DNA of 64,000 bases. It comes from Candidatus Marispirochaeta associata. GTDB lineage: Bacteria > Spirochaetota > Spirochaetia > JC444 > Marispirochaetaceae. Both the position numbers and the translations under genes were made by a program. The stretch covers positions 248,001-312,000 of the forward strand of contig JWTM01000532.1 in the NCBI GenBank assembly GCA_001749745.1. Direction: 5' to 3'. Positions within the stretch are counted from its first letter, which is position 1, and every line of letters starts with the position of its first letter. This document shows positions 55,879 to 63,411 of this stretch, piece after piece. The notes under the pieces are model-generated. The model did no database searches. It was not told the DNA's origin and worked only from the letters and a program-made list of their open reading frames with translations.

Positions 55879-57474
55879 CTACCTCGAGCCGGTCCGGATA
55901 GTACGGAAGTGGGCCCGGTAGCCCTCGGCAGCGATCAAGAGGCGCTTTATCGATGTGGGGTCGAGGGGATACTCTCTATACTCCTCCGGGAAGTGGGCGT
56001 AGAGAAAGTCGTGCTCCTTTAGGAAGGGAAAGGCCTTATGTGGCTGGGTGCCTTCGCTCAGGTAGCGGCGCCCCTCCTCTAATAGTAAGGCCAGGTACTT
56101 ATCCTCATCTTCAATAAATTTCTGCGCAGCGTCATGATTCAGGCTCTTGGCAGACGACCCGGGTTGAAGATCGGCTCTTATCGTCTCTCGCGGAGGTCCC
56201 GGCTCCGCCAGCGGAAGTCCGAGATCGAGCCCCGCTGGATTTAGATCGAAGAGCCCATCCATGACCCTGGAGAGGCGGAAAAAACTCTCCCGGTAGTTCA
56301 GCAGTATGAGATCGCTTAATACCTCGCTCTCCTTACCCGCCCGACGCACCAAGGGACGCTGAAAAAAACGGCTCAACTCTCCGGGAGGACAGAGTCGGGT
56401 GCATTCTGCGAGTTCCGCCAGATGAAACTGATTCCCCCGGGCATGACTCTTCCCCAATCGGTAGCAGAAGTCTATCCCGCTTAGATAAACCGCTTGAGAG
56501 GATAACTTCCGCGCCAGGGCAACCGCGGCGATACCGACCGACCCGTAGGCCTCGAACTCGAATCCCGACAGGGGACCGGCGAAGAGCCGATTCAAAGCAT
56601 TGAGCTCAGCGAAGCGGCTTGCAAAGGCGTATCGTCTGCGCCAGGGCAGGCGGAATACGGCCGGATAGGAGGTTAAATCGGCTAGTAAATCAATCTCTTG
56701 GAGGGGAGAGCGGTAAAAATCGCGGAGATTTATAAATTGAGCCTCTAACACCACAGCCGCATCCGGCACTATACCGCAGGAACTCAATACCGGTAGCGCC
56801 GTATCACAGGCCAGCAGGTAGTAGGCCTTCCGCCATCGTTTAATCTCCGGCAGCGCGGCCTCTAAGGATTCTCCAGCCCCGGCGACGAGCACCGGCTTCT
56901 CTGTCGCCAGGGAACGGAAACTATCAAGCGGTAGATCTGATCCAAGGTTGGTGAAGAGATTCTTTAACCAACGACGGGCGAGGAAGACCTTGGTGATTCT
57001 GTCTTGATAACTCAAGCGGATCCGTGTATCGAGTTCGTCGCGCAGCGCATCATACCCGGCTTTGAATAGCGAATATCCGCCATTTAGTCTGATAAGTTCA
57101 ATCCGTCTATACGGCCAATATCCGTGCTCAACAAGATGTCGGTAAATCTCTTCGGGGTCTATGGTATCGAGCAAGACAATCCGCTTATCGTCCCTGTAGG
57201 GCGCCCTTTCGAAGGCTTCCCGGGAAACTCTAAAGAGCTCGTCTTCTGGCTCTAGGCACAAGAGCAGGGCATCGGCCGGCAATCTCTTTACGAGCTCGTT
57301 CAGGCCGTAGCCCAACAGTGGGGAAGGCACGAGGTAAAGGGAATTGGCTTTTAAGGGGACTTCCCCGGCAATTCGTTCGGGTCCCTTGCGGGGATCCTGC
57401 CGGGAATAAAGAAAACGCCCCCGAAACTCTAACGATACCCCTCCAGGGGTATCCACAAACCGGGGGCGGTTCAT
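55879..57474 (-). CDS. DUF115 (MptE/Maf-like) family protein
   Basis: A 531-residue protein. The central part matches the DUF115 fold shared by 6-hydroxymethylpterin pyrophosphokinase MptE and the flagellin-glycosylating Maf proteins: VLVAGAGESLEAALPEIKRW, then LLACDTALPVLSSCGIVPDA and VYLSGIDFCYRLGKSHARGN. In motile spirochaetes a role in modifying flagellar filament protein is plausible, but substrate is not shown. The ATG follows the PpiD-like stop by one base, so the two are translationally linked. It ends flush against lepA. Confidence 0.75.
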   Translation of the reverse strand: MNRPRFVDTPGGVSLEFRGRFLYSRQDPRKGPERIAGEVPLKANSLYLVPSPLLGYGLNELVKRLPADALLLCLEPEDELFRVSREAFERAPYRDDKRIVLLDTIDPEEIYRHLVEHGYWPYRRIELIRLNGGYSLFKAGYDALRDELDTRIRLSYQDRITKVFLARRWLKNLFTNLGSDLPLDSFRSLATEKPVLVAGAGESLEAALPEIKRWRKAYYLLACDTALPVLSSCGIVPDAAVVLEAQFINLRDFYRSPLQEIDLLADLTSYPAVFRLPWRRRYAFASRFAELNALNRLFAGPLSGFEFEAYGSVGIAAVALARKLSSQAVYLSGIDFCYRLGKSHARGNQFHLAELAECTRLCPPGELSRFFQRPLVRRAGKESEVLSDLILLNYRESFFRLSRVMDGLFDLNPAGLDLGLPLAEPGPPRETIRADLQPGSSAKSLNHDAAQKFIEDEDKYLALLLEEGRRYLSEGTQPHKAFPFLKEHDFLYAHFPEEYREYPLDPTSIKRLLIAAEGYRAHFRTIRTGSR

Positions 57475-57475
57475 C

Positions 57476-58996
57476 CTACTCGGCGAGGAAATACTTCGTG
57501 AAAACGGCGTCGAAATTATTCTCGAGCTTCTCCGAGCCGAGAATCGCCGCCTGAAGGTCGGCCTGCATATACTGCTGGGCTAAATAGGTGTAATAGAGTC
57601 CAACCGTCTCGGTAACCGATTCATCCGGCTCTACAATCTCGTTTAGTCGGAATAGGTATACCTTGTCATCCAGTACCAGAGCATCGGACACCTCGTTTTC
57701 TTCGAGCCCGAAGAGGGCGCTTAGAATCGTCTCATTGAAGGCGGCATTGCTCAATGCGCCGGTCTGAGAGGCGTCCTGCACAGGCTTTAGGATCTCGATG
57801 TTTCCATAGTTGAGAGGAAAGGAGGCGGTTTCCCCGTAATTCCACGGTGCGGCTTCCGCAGCGGCAAATCCGCCGACGCCCAATTCTTCGCGGAGGGCCT
57901 CGGCCTCGCTAATCAGATAATCCTCGATGGTACCCCGTTCGAAGCGGGTCATATATTGGCGTACGGTGGCTATATCCTCGTCGTTGTCCTGAGCGACGGG
58001 CCGGGTGGCTTCATTGGCCTTGTAGATGACCCAGCCGAAAGGAGTTTCTATAACCGGAGAGACATCACCTGCGCCGAGGGCAAAGATCGTTTCGGCCTGA
58101 TCGGCGGAATCGAGCTCGGACGAGAGGGAATAGAAGTACTGCCAGCCGATATAGCCGCCGGCCTCGGAGTAGGCGTCGACAGACTGTGTACGGGCGAGTT
58201 CCTCAAAGAGGGTATCGTCGCCGGAGAGCTGCTGCTGCAGGCCTTGAGCCGCCTCTTGGCTGCTGTTTACCGTGATCCGGCTCAGATTGATACTGCGAAA
58301 GAGTTCGGCGTTAGAGTCGGCATAGCTCCACACCATATCCTCGGGAAAGGCCCCATAGCCGATAGAGAGATATTCGAAACTCCGCTCGGGAGAGGCCATT
58401 TGACGGATAAAATCCTCCGCCGCAGATGGGGTCTTGACCCCGTAGAGGGTGTCGTTCAAATACTGACTGTGGGTTAGCTCTTCCCGGTAAAATTTCCGGA
58501 TAGAGGCCTTCTCGGCATTGGGGGTCTCCCGGTAACGTTCGGCACTGAAGCTCCCGTTTTCCTGATACCCGCCGTAGTTGGTCAAGGCCTGGTCGATCCG
58601 CTCTTCGGGTATTCTAACGCCGCTCTCTTCGGATTCCTTGAGAATCGCGGTATGCACAACAGAACGTTGAAAGGCGCTTCGCCATACCTGATAGGCGATC
58701 CATTCCAGGTTGGTATTGTTCCCTGAGTCGTTTACCTGCTCGGCGATGGCGTCCCGTTGCCGGGACAAATAATTCCCGGGGACGTAGGTGATCTCCTCCC
58801 CGTCGTATGAACCGAAACTGATCGAGCCTCCGCCGCCCGCGCCTGAAACAAGCGGTCCGCCCACGAAGGTCACCACTATAATGATCAGGATAGCAACACT
58901 GAAGACGTACATCCACGGGTTCATGCGACTCTTACCGGCATTTTCCTTGCCGTGCTGCTTCTCTTTTGCGCTTTGTCGCGAATCCCCTTTAGCCAT
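57476..58996 (-). CDS. PpiD/SurA-like membrane-anchored peptidyl-prolyl isomerase
   Basis: A 506-residue protein with a short basic N-terminus, one membrane helix (MYVFSVAILIIIVVTFVGGP, about 29-48) and a large periplasmic part. A SurA_N-like helical region (about 100-180, IPEERIDQALTNYGGYQENG) is followed by a parvulin domain at ~235-340 with QSVDAYSEAGGYIGWQYF and GDVSPVIETPFGWVIYK. It probably folds outer-membrane or periplasmic proteins. AGGA lies 8 bases before the ATG. It shares an operon with the DUF115 gene. Confidence 0.85.
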   Translation of the reverse strand: MAKGDSRQSAKEKQHGKENAGKSRMNPWMYVFSVAILIIIVVTFVGGPLVSGAGGGGSISFGSYDGEEITYVPGNYLSRQRDAIAEQVNDSGNNTNLEWIAYQVWRSAFQRSVVHTAILKESEESGVRIPEERIDQALTNYGGYQENGSFSAERYRETPNAEKASIRKFYREELTHSQYLNDTLYGVKTPSAAEDFIRQMASPERSFEYLSIGYGAFPEDMVWSYADSNAELFRSINLSRITVNSSQEAAQGLQQQLSGDDTLFEELARTQSVDAYSEAGGYIGWQYFYSLSSELDSADQAETIFALGAGDVSPVIETPFGWVIYKANEATRPVAQDNDEDIATVRQYMTRFERGTIEDYLISEAEALREELGVGGFAAAEAAPWNYGETASFPLNYGNIEILKPVQDASQTGALSNAAFNETILSALFGLEENEVSDALVLDDKVYLFRLNEIVEPDESVTETVGLYYTYLAQQYMQADLQAAILGSEKLENNFDAVFTKYFLAE

Positions 58997-59035
58997 ATGA
59001 TATCCTCATTTCTCTGTTCGTTATGTAACCGGATC

Positions 59036-59064
59036 ACGGTATCATGGCCCCTAGGCTTTGTCAA
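59036..59064 (-). promoter_or_regulatory. Candidate promoter of the PpiD-like gene
   Basis: On the reverse strand TTGACA (59059-59064), 17 bp, TACCGT (59036-59041). The -35 is perfect but the -10 is weak. The leader of about 30 bases carries AGGA before the ATG. Confidence 0.4.
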
Positions 59065-59094
59065 TCAAGGCCGATTTTTGCCGGAGAATCTCCC

Positions 59095-59124
59095 TTGACA
59101 GATCAGGGGGGCTTGGGATATATT
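59095..59124 (+). promoter_or_regulatory. Promoter of the tRNA-Asp/tRNA-Pro pair
   Basis: TTGACA (59095-59100), 18 bp, TATATT (59119-59124). The predicted start near 59131 is seven bases before tRNA-Asp. Confidence 0.7.
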
Positions 59125-59137
59125 CACTCCTTGTTTA

Positions 59138-59211
59138 GGGGGCGTGGCGAAGATGGTTATCGCGCCGGCCTGTCAAGCCGGAGACCGCGGGTTCAATCCC
59201 CGTCGCTCCCG
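59138..59211 (+). tRNA. tRNA-Asp (GUC anticodon)
   Basis: Acceptor GGGGGCG pairs with CGCTCCC (one G-T), the anticodon stem CCGGC/GCCGG closes CTGTCAA with anticodon GTC, and the T arm contains GGGTTCAATCCCC. Discriminator G, no encoded CCA. Confidence 0.94.
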
Positions 59212-59233
59212 TACCCTCTTAAATTAGGGGAAT

Positions 59234-59305
59234 CGGGCTGTAGCGCAGTGGGAGCGCGCTTGGTTCGGGATCAAGAAGTCGCGGGTTCAAATCCCGCCAG
59301 CCCGA
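59234..59305 (+). tRNA. tRNA-Pro (CGG anticodon)
   Basis: Acceptor CGGGCTG/CAGCCCG pairs fully, the anticodon stem CTTGG/TCAAG closes TTCGGGA with anticodon CGG, and the T arm is GCGGG-TTCAAAT-CCCGC. Discriminator A, no encoded CCA. It follows tRNA-Asp by 22 bases and shares its promoter and terminator. Confidence 0.93.
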
Positions 59306-59325
59306 TCAACGAATCATACTTGAGG

Positions 59326-59350
59326 AAAGACACCTGAGGGTGTCTTTTTT
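59326..59350 (+). terminator. Rho-independent terminator after tRNA-Pro
   Basis: A 9-bp stem AAAGACACC/GGTGTCTTT with loop TGAG runs into a T tract (59345-59350). It ends the tRNA-Asp/tRNA-Pro transcript. Confidence 0.92.
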
Positions 59351-59393
59351 CATTTAAACCAAGTTCTACATAATTTCTTGCGGCGGTTGAAGT

Positions 59394-59422
59394 TTTACCC
59401 ATCCAAAGCCGAAGATTATACT
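59394..59422 (+). promoter_or_regulatory. Candidate promoter of the LysM gene, probably leaderless
   Basis: TTTACC (59394-59399), 17 bp, TATACT (59417-59422). The ATG at 59427 is only four bases beyond the -10, and no Shine-Dalgarno is present. Confidence 0.5.
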
Positions 59423-59426
59423 GACG

Positions 59427-60236
59427 ATGAAGAAACGACCCCGGTTTTTGTGGCTAGTTGTTCCAGTCCTCGCCTCGCAGCTTCTGTCGGCAGAGAGCTA
59501 TCATCTCTTGCAGCCGGGTGAGACCCTCTATCAGCTCTCTCGCCGTTACGCCATAAGCGTAGACGAACTGAAGCAGCTGAACAATATAAGCGATGTAACC
59601 GATCTCGCCGTCGGCATGCGTCTCCAAGTCTCCCGCGAAGCCAGAGTAGAGCAAACTGCTTCAGGTACCGGCACATATACCGTCGTGAAGGGGGATACCC
59701 TCTACGGGATAGCCCGTAATTATCAAATTTCCGTAGATGATCTCCTGAAACTCAATGGTCTGAGCAGCAGTCATGTTCTGATGGTAGGGGAGAAGATTCG
59801 CATTCCCGGAGCGGGTGAAACGAACGGCGCGACTGCAATAGTCGAGCGGGAAATCCAAAATCCGACGCCCTCTCAGGAAGGGGCGGAGAACTACTGGCCC
59901 CATCGCGGCGTTCGCAACACATTGAACGGTAAACTCGTCGGTAAAGAGATCTTGGCCAGCAATGGGGATCCTGTAGTCTCGGTAAGTTCGGGCAAGGTTA
60001 TCTGGGTTGCTCCTTACCACGGGTATGGCAAGATCATCATGATTGAATCCCCGGATAAGCATATCTTTGCCTACGGCGGAAACAGCGATACCCTGGTGAA
60101 TGTTGGAGATTTTGTTCAGCCCGGTCAAAAATTGGGCCTTATCGGCACGAATGGTCGAGACGACTTGCCGAAGGTATACTTTTTTGTCTATAAAAATGGG
60201 AAGCCGGTCGATCCGGATATAGCGCCACGAAAATAG
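59427..60236 (+). CDS. Exported protein with two LysM domains and a degenerate M23 domain
   Basis: A 269-residue protein with a signal peptide (1-22), LysM domains at ~24-68 (YHLLQPGETLYQLSRRYAIS) and ~83-127 (YTVVKGDTLYGIARNYQIS), and a C-terminal peptidase_M23-like fold (~155-265; DPVVSVSSGKVIWVAPYHGY, VGDFVQPGQKLGLIGTNG). The zinc ligands are lost: the first His/Asp motif is absent near 160-180, the YAH block reads YGG (216-218) and the HLHF block reads KVYF (249-252). It should bind peptidoglycan but not cut it, as EnvC/NlpD-like activators do. udk follows 8 bp later. Confidence 0.85.
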   Translation: MKKRPRFLWLVVPVLASQLLSAESYHLLQPGETLYQLSRRYAISVDELKQLNNISDVTDLAVGMRLQVSREARVEQTASGTGTYTVVKGDTLYGIARNYQISVDDLLKLNGLSSSHVLMVGEKIRIPGAGETNGATAIVEREIQNPTPSQEGAENYWPHRGVRNTLNGKLVGKEILASNGDPVVSVSSGKVIWVAPYHGYGKIIMIESPDKHIFAYGGNSDTLVNVGDFVQPGQKLGLIGTNGRDDLPKVYFFVYKNGKPVDPDIAPRK

Positions 60237-60244
60237 GAGGCCCG

Positions 60245-60853
60245 GTGCGTTCCCGCATTATAGGTATCTGCGGCGGTTCAGGTTCCGGTAAAACGACTGT
60301 CGTTCGCAAGATAGGCGAACTCTTTCCCGATTTTATCTGTATCCCCCAGGATAATTACTACAAATCAGCAGAGAATATCGATAATTCCACCATAACCAGC
60401 GTCAACTTCGACCATCCGGACGCCTTCGACAATAAACTCATGATAGAGCATCTGAAGGCTTTGAAGTCCGGTAAACCGATCGAGATGCCCCAATACGATT
60501 TCGTCCACCATAAGCGTATGCACGAGCGGACCCGAGTGGAGCCGAAGCGCCTGGTTATCTTTGAGGGGATCATGATCTTCAATGAGAAACAGGTGCGGGA
60601 TTTGATCGATTTGAAGATCTTTATCGATACTCCCGACGATATTCGCTTTATCCGACGTCTTCAGCGGGATATCCGCGAACGGGGACGAACCGTCGATTCG
60701 GTGATTCAACAATACCTGGAGAAGGTTCGTCCGGGACATTCCGGGTTCATCGAACCGACCAAACGTTTTGCGGACATCATTATTCCCGAAGGGGGATTCA
60801 ACGAGATGGCCCTGGAGGTACTAGTCTCCTTTCTCAGGTCAGAGAGCGTTTAA
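60245..60853 (+). CDS. udk: Uridine kinase
   Basis: A 202-residue kinase phosphorylating uridine and cytidine in pyrimidine salvage. The P-loop is GICGGSGSGKTTVVRKIG, NFDHPDAFD is the conserved substrate block, and PQYDFVHHKRM and RLQRDIRERGR follow. GTG start with AGGAGG about 5 bases upstream. Its stop overlaps that of the convergent HU-fusion gene (TTAA). Confidence 0.95.
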   Translation: MRSRIIGICGGSGSGKTTVVRKIGELFPDFICIPQDNYYKSAENIDNSTITSVNFDHPDAFDNKLMIEHLKALKSGKPIEMPQYDFVHHKRMHERTRVEPKRLVIFEGIMIFNEKQVRDLIDLKIFIDTPDDIRFIRRLQRDIRERGRTVDSVIQQYLEKVRPGHSGFIEPTKRFADIIIPEGGFNEMALEVLVSFLRSESV

Positions 60854-61713
60854 TCCTGTTCGAGGGTCTGATTCTCTACCGGAAGCTCGGCAAGCCGTTC
60901 CTTGAGATAGCTGGAGAATGAGATCCGCGGGATAGCCATAGCCGGTTTCGCGTCGACCGTAATCTCCTTTCCCGTTCCGGGATGTTTCACGACCCGCGCC
61001 TTTTGAGCCTCTTTGGTCTTGATCGAGAATCGGCCGATCCGGCCTAAGGGTACTTTCTCGCCCAAACACATCCCGGTCTCTACCAGAAAGAGAAAATCGT
61101 CGATCAGCTTCTTGGCCTCCGCAGCGGTGGTAGCGTTCTTTTTGGCTACATAACGGATCATGCTCTTCATGGTAAACTGATCGGGAACCCCGTTTGGATC
61201 GATGTGAAGACTGCGGTTGAGCTTCATAAATCCGTTGGTCAGGAAGATCGTCGCTTCTCGAACCCGCTTCTCCTGTTCATCCAGAGAAACCGCGGGATCG
61301 CAGACGGCAAGCAGATAGACGGCGCTGGTCTTATTTAAGCGTCCCTCCGGAAAGACCGCCGATTCGCCGCGTACAATCTTCTCGGGCAGGGAGGAGATCT
61401 CTTCTATGCTGATGTCCGGCACATCGGTACGGATCTTTATACTGGCATACTCGAGGGTTCGCTTCTCGGCACCCGGACTAAGGCTTAACAGGGAACCGGA
61501 ACTTGTCAAGGCTAACAGACCGTTTCCGTCCGCCGGCCGACACTGGTCTAGGAGTTGCATTCCGACCGCAGCCGTCTGTTCCCGGAAGAGCGTCTCCTTC
61601 TCTGTCCAAACCTGAGCCAGACGCTCCAGGCCGTCTTCCTCGAGGTCGGGTACCATTTTCATCAATCCCTGAAGATGATTCTGAATCTCCCGGGGTAGGT
61701 CGTTGAATCCCAT
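60850..61713 (-). CDS. HU-like DNA-binding domain fused to a ~170-residue N-terminal domain
   Basis: A 287-residue protein. Residues ~181-275 match the HU/IHF fold: MIRYVAKKNATTAAEAKKLI, then GEKVPLGRIGRFSIKTKE and KHPGTGKEITVDAKPAMAIP, including the beta-arm Pro context. Residues 1-172 are an additional domain not found in ordinary HU (~90 residues). That domain is paralogous to the free protein encoded divergently at 61843 (shared WxEKE, GSxLSxxP, YASIxIRxDVP and SxxYxxA patterns). The fusion may bind DNA and link it to the partner domain. SD GGGAGG lies 8 bases before the ATG. The HU call is good; the N-terminal function is unknown. Confidence 0.8.
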   Translation of the reverse strand: MGFNDLPREIQNHLQGLMKMVPDLEEDGLERLAQVWTEKETLFREQTAAVGMQLLDQCRPADGNGLLALTSSGSLLSLSPGAEKRTLEYASIKIRTDVPDISIEEISSLPEKIVRGESAVFPEGRLNKTSAVYLLAVCDPAVSLDEQEKRVREATIFLTNGFMKLNRSLHIDPNGVPDQFTMKSMIRYVAKKNATTAAEAKKLIDDFLFLVETGMCLGEKVPLGRIGRFSIKTKEAQKARVVKHPGTGKEITVDAKPAMAIPRISFSSYLKERLAELPVENQTLEQD

Positions 61714-61842
61714 AAATAAGGCCTCCCTTCGCTTTTATCCTGTCCGCTATACAGAATATAACGCAATCTTTTCTAAAAAGCCCCAATAAATTGGATTAAT
61801 ATGGAAAATAGCGTTAGTTTTTGTTGGTAACGGAGGAAAAAA

Positions 61843-62373
61843 ATGGGTGAATACTTTGATCAATTAGACGAGAAGGTTGCCGAGCACCTCAAGAGTCTTA
61901 CCGCAGCGGTCGATGCCCCGGCAGAGGAGGCGCTGGAACTGCTCTCCAAGGCATGGGTAGAGAAGGAAGAGATCTTCGCCAAGAAGATCATCGAAGAGAA
62001 GATGGAACTGGTAGATTTCTTCGACCCGGAAGAGGAAAAGGGCGGCGCTCTGCTGCTTACCTATTCCGGGTCTATCTTGAGCATCGGGCCAGAAGGGAAT
62101 GAGGGTAGAAATACCAGCTATGCCAGTATTGGGATTCGCAAGGATGTGCCCGAATTAGCGGAAGCGGAGGACGGAGAGTTAGCCGGCAAGGTAGCGGTAG
62201 GCGATAAGGCCGAATTCGTACGGGGGCCGATACAATCGAGTTCGCCGATCTACAAGATCGCTATTTTCAGCGCCGAGATGGATGCCGAGGAGGAGGAAGA
62301 GCTCCTGTCTGAGGTTACCCAACTGTTGGCAGAGGATTTTGCCGAGGTCAACCGCACGATTATCAGCGGCTAA
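61843..62373 (+). CDS. Stand-alone paralogue of the HU-fusion N-terminal domain
   Basis: A 176-residue acidic soluble protein. It aligns over its whole length with residues 1-172 of the divergently encoded HU fusion: AWVEKEEIFAKKI against VWTEKETLFREQT, GSILSIGP against GSLLSLSP, YASIGIRKDVPEL against YASIKIRTDVPDI, and SPIYKIAIF against SAVYLLAVC. No known family or catalytic motif is recognised. GGAGG precedes the ATG by 7 bases. The PPP-type phosphatase follows 11 bp later and a Ser/Thr kinase one base after that, so it may be a regulator or substrate of that pair (inference). Confidence 0.7.
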   Translation: MGEYFDQLDEKVAEHLKSLTAAVDAPAEEALELLSKAWVEKEEIFAKKIIEEKMELVDFFDPEEEKGGALLLTYSGSILSIGPEGNEGRNTSYASIGIRKDVPELAEAEDGELAGKVAVGDKAEFVRGPIQSSSPIYKIAIFSAEMDAEEEEELLSEVTQLLAEDFAEVNRTIISG

Positions 62374-62384
62374 AGTTTGCATTA

Positions 62385-63410
62385 ATGCCCGATCTTAACG
62401 GTGGAATCGAGACTGAACTGCGGCGTTTTGCCTCTCGCGAAGCGCCGCCGTCGCCGGATGAATTGATAGAGGCCCTAGGGGAGACCAGAAAACTGATGTG
62501 CCGAATAGCGGAGGAGGTACGCCCGGCGGCTGAGAACGGCTTGGGCGCGCTGGTTATTCTGCCGAAGAATACACCTACGCTGATTATTCCTGATCTGCAT
62601 GGGCGCAGAGATTTCCTGCTGGAAGCCCTGCAGATTCCCCTCGTTCAGGGGCGGAGCTTTCTTGAACTTCTGCAGAGCGGTAAGGGGACGGTAGTCTGCG
62701 TCGGCGACGCCTTTCACGGGGAAGCCCCGGTAAGAGATCGTTGGGAGCGGGCCTATAAGGAGTACGCTTCGGACTTTAAACGGCATAAGGCTATGGATGC
62801 TGAAATGACCGACAACCTGGGCCTGCTCGAGATGGTTCTTCTATTGACGCGCAGCTACCCGGAAAGGTTCTTCTTCCTGAAGGGGAACCATGAAAACATC
62901 CGCAATGAACTCGGCGGCGGCAACTATCCTTTTCGCAAGTTTGTCTATGAAGGGGAGATGGTTCTCCACTGGACTGAGCATTTCCTGGGATCCCGTGCTC
63001 TGGACGAGATCTACCAGTATGAAAAAAGCCTACCCCTGGTTGCCGAGGGAGACGGGTTTCTCGTCACCCATGCAGAGCCTATACGTCCCATGGGACGGGA
63101 TGAGGTGATCAACGCCTATTCAAGTGAGGAGCTGGTTTACGGATTGACCTGGACCGGAAACGGCGACGCCGAGGAGGGGAGTGTGGCGGCCCTGCTTGAG
63201 GATTTCTTTCCCGGACGCGTAGATACCCTCTGTTTCGGAGGACATCGACCGGTCAAAGGGCTCTATGATCTGCGCAATAACGCACGCTATGTGCAGATCA
63301 ACCATCCCGTAGCGCATATTGTCGCCGTGATCCGTCGGGGCGAAGGGTTTTCTCCCGACGAAGATATATTTCGAATCGACACGCAACCACGAGCTCGAGG
63401 TTTAAGATAG
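62385..63410 (+). CDS. Calcineurin-like (PPP-type) phosphoesterase
   Basis: A 341-residue metallophosphoesterase. The metal-binding blocks are PDLHGRRDF (D-x-H-G), VCVGDAFHGE (GD; the usual VDRG is changed) and FFLKGNHENIRNE (GNHE), with later single His in VTHAEP and FGGHRPV. This order suits Ser/Thr protein phosphatases of the PPP family or a related phosphoesterase. A Ser/Thr kinase gene starts one base after its stop, so a kinase/phosphatase pair is the natural reading. N-terminal ~60 residues are helical and unassigned. Confidence 0.8.
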   Translation: MPDLNGGIETELRRFASREAPPSPDELIEALGETRKLMCRIAEEVRPAAENGLGALVILPKNTPTLIIPDLHGRRDFLLEALQIPLVQGRSFLELLQSGKGTVVCVGDAFHGEAPVRDRWERAYKEYASDFKRHKAMDAEMTDNLGLLEMVLLLTRSYPERFFFLKGNHENIRNELGGGNYPFRKFVYEGEMVLHWTEHFLGSRALDEIYQYEKSLPLVAEGDGFLVTHAEPIRPMGRDEVINAYSSEELVYGLTWTGNGDAEEGSVAALLEDFFPGRVDTLCFGGHRPVKGLYDLRNNARYVQINHPVAHIVAVIRRGEGFSPDEDIFRIDTQPRARGLR

Positions 63411-63411
63411 A

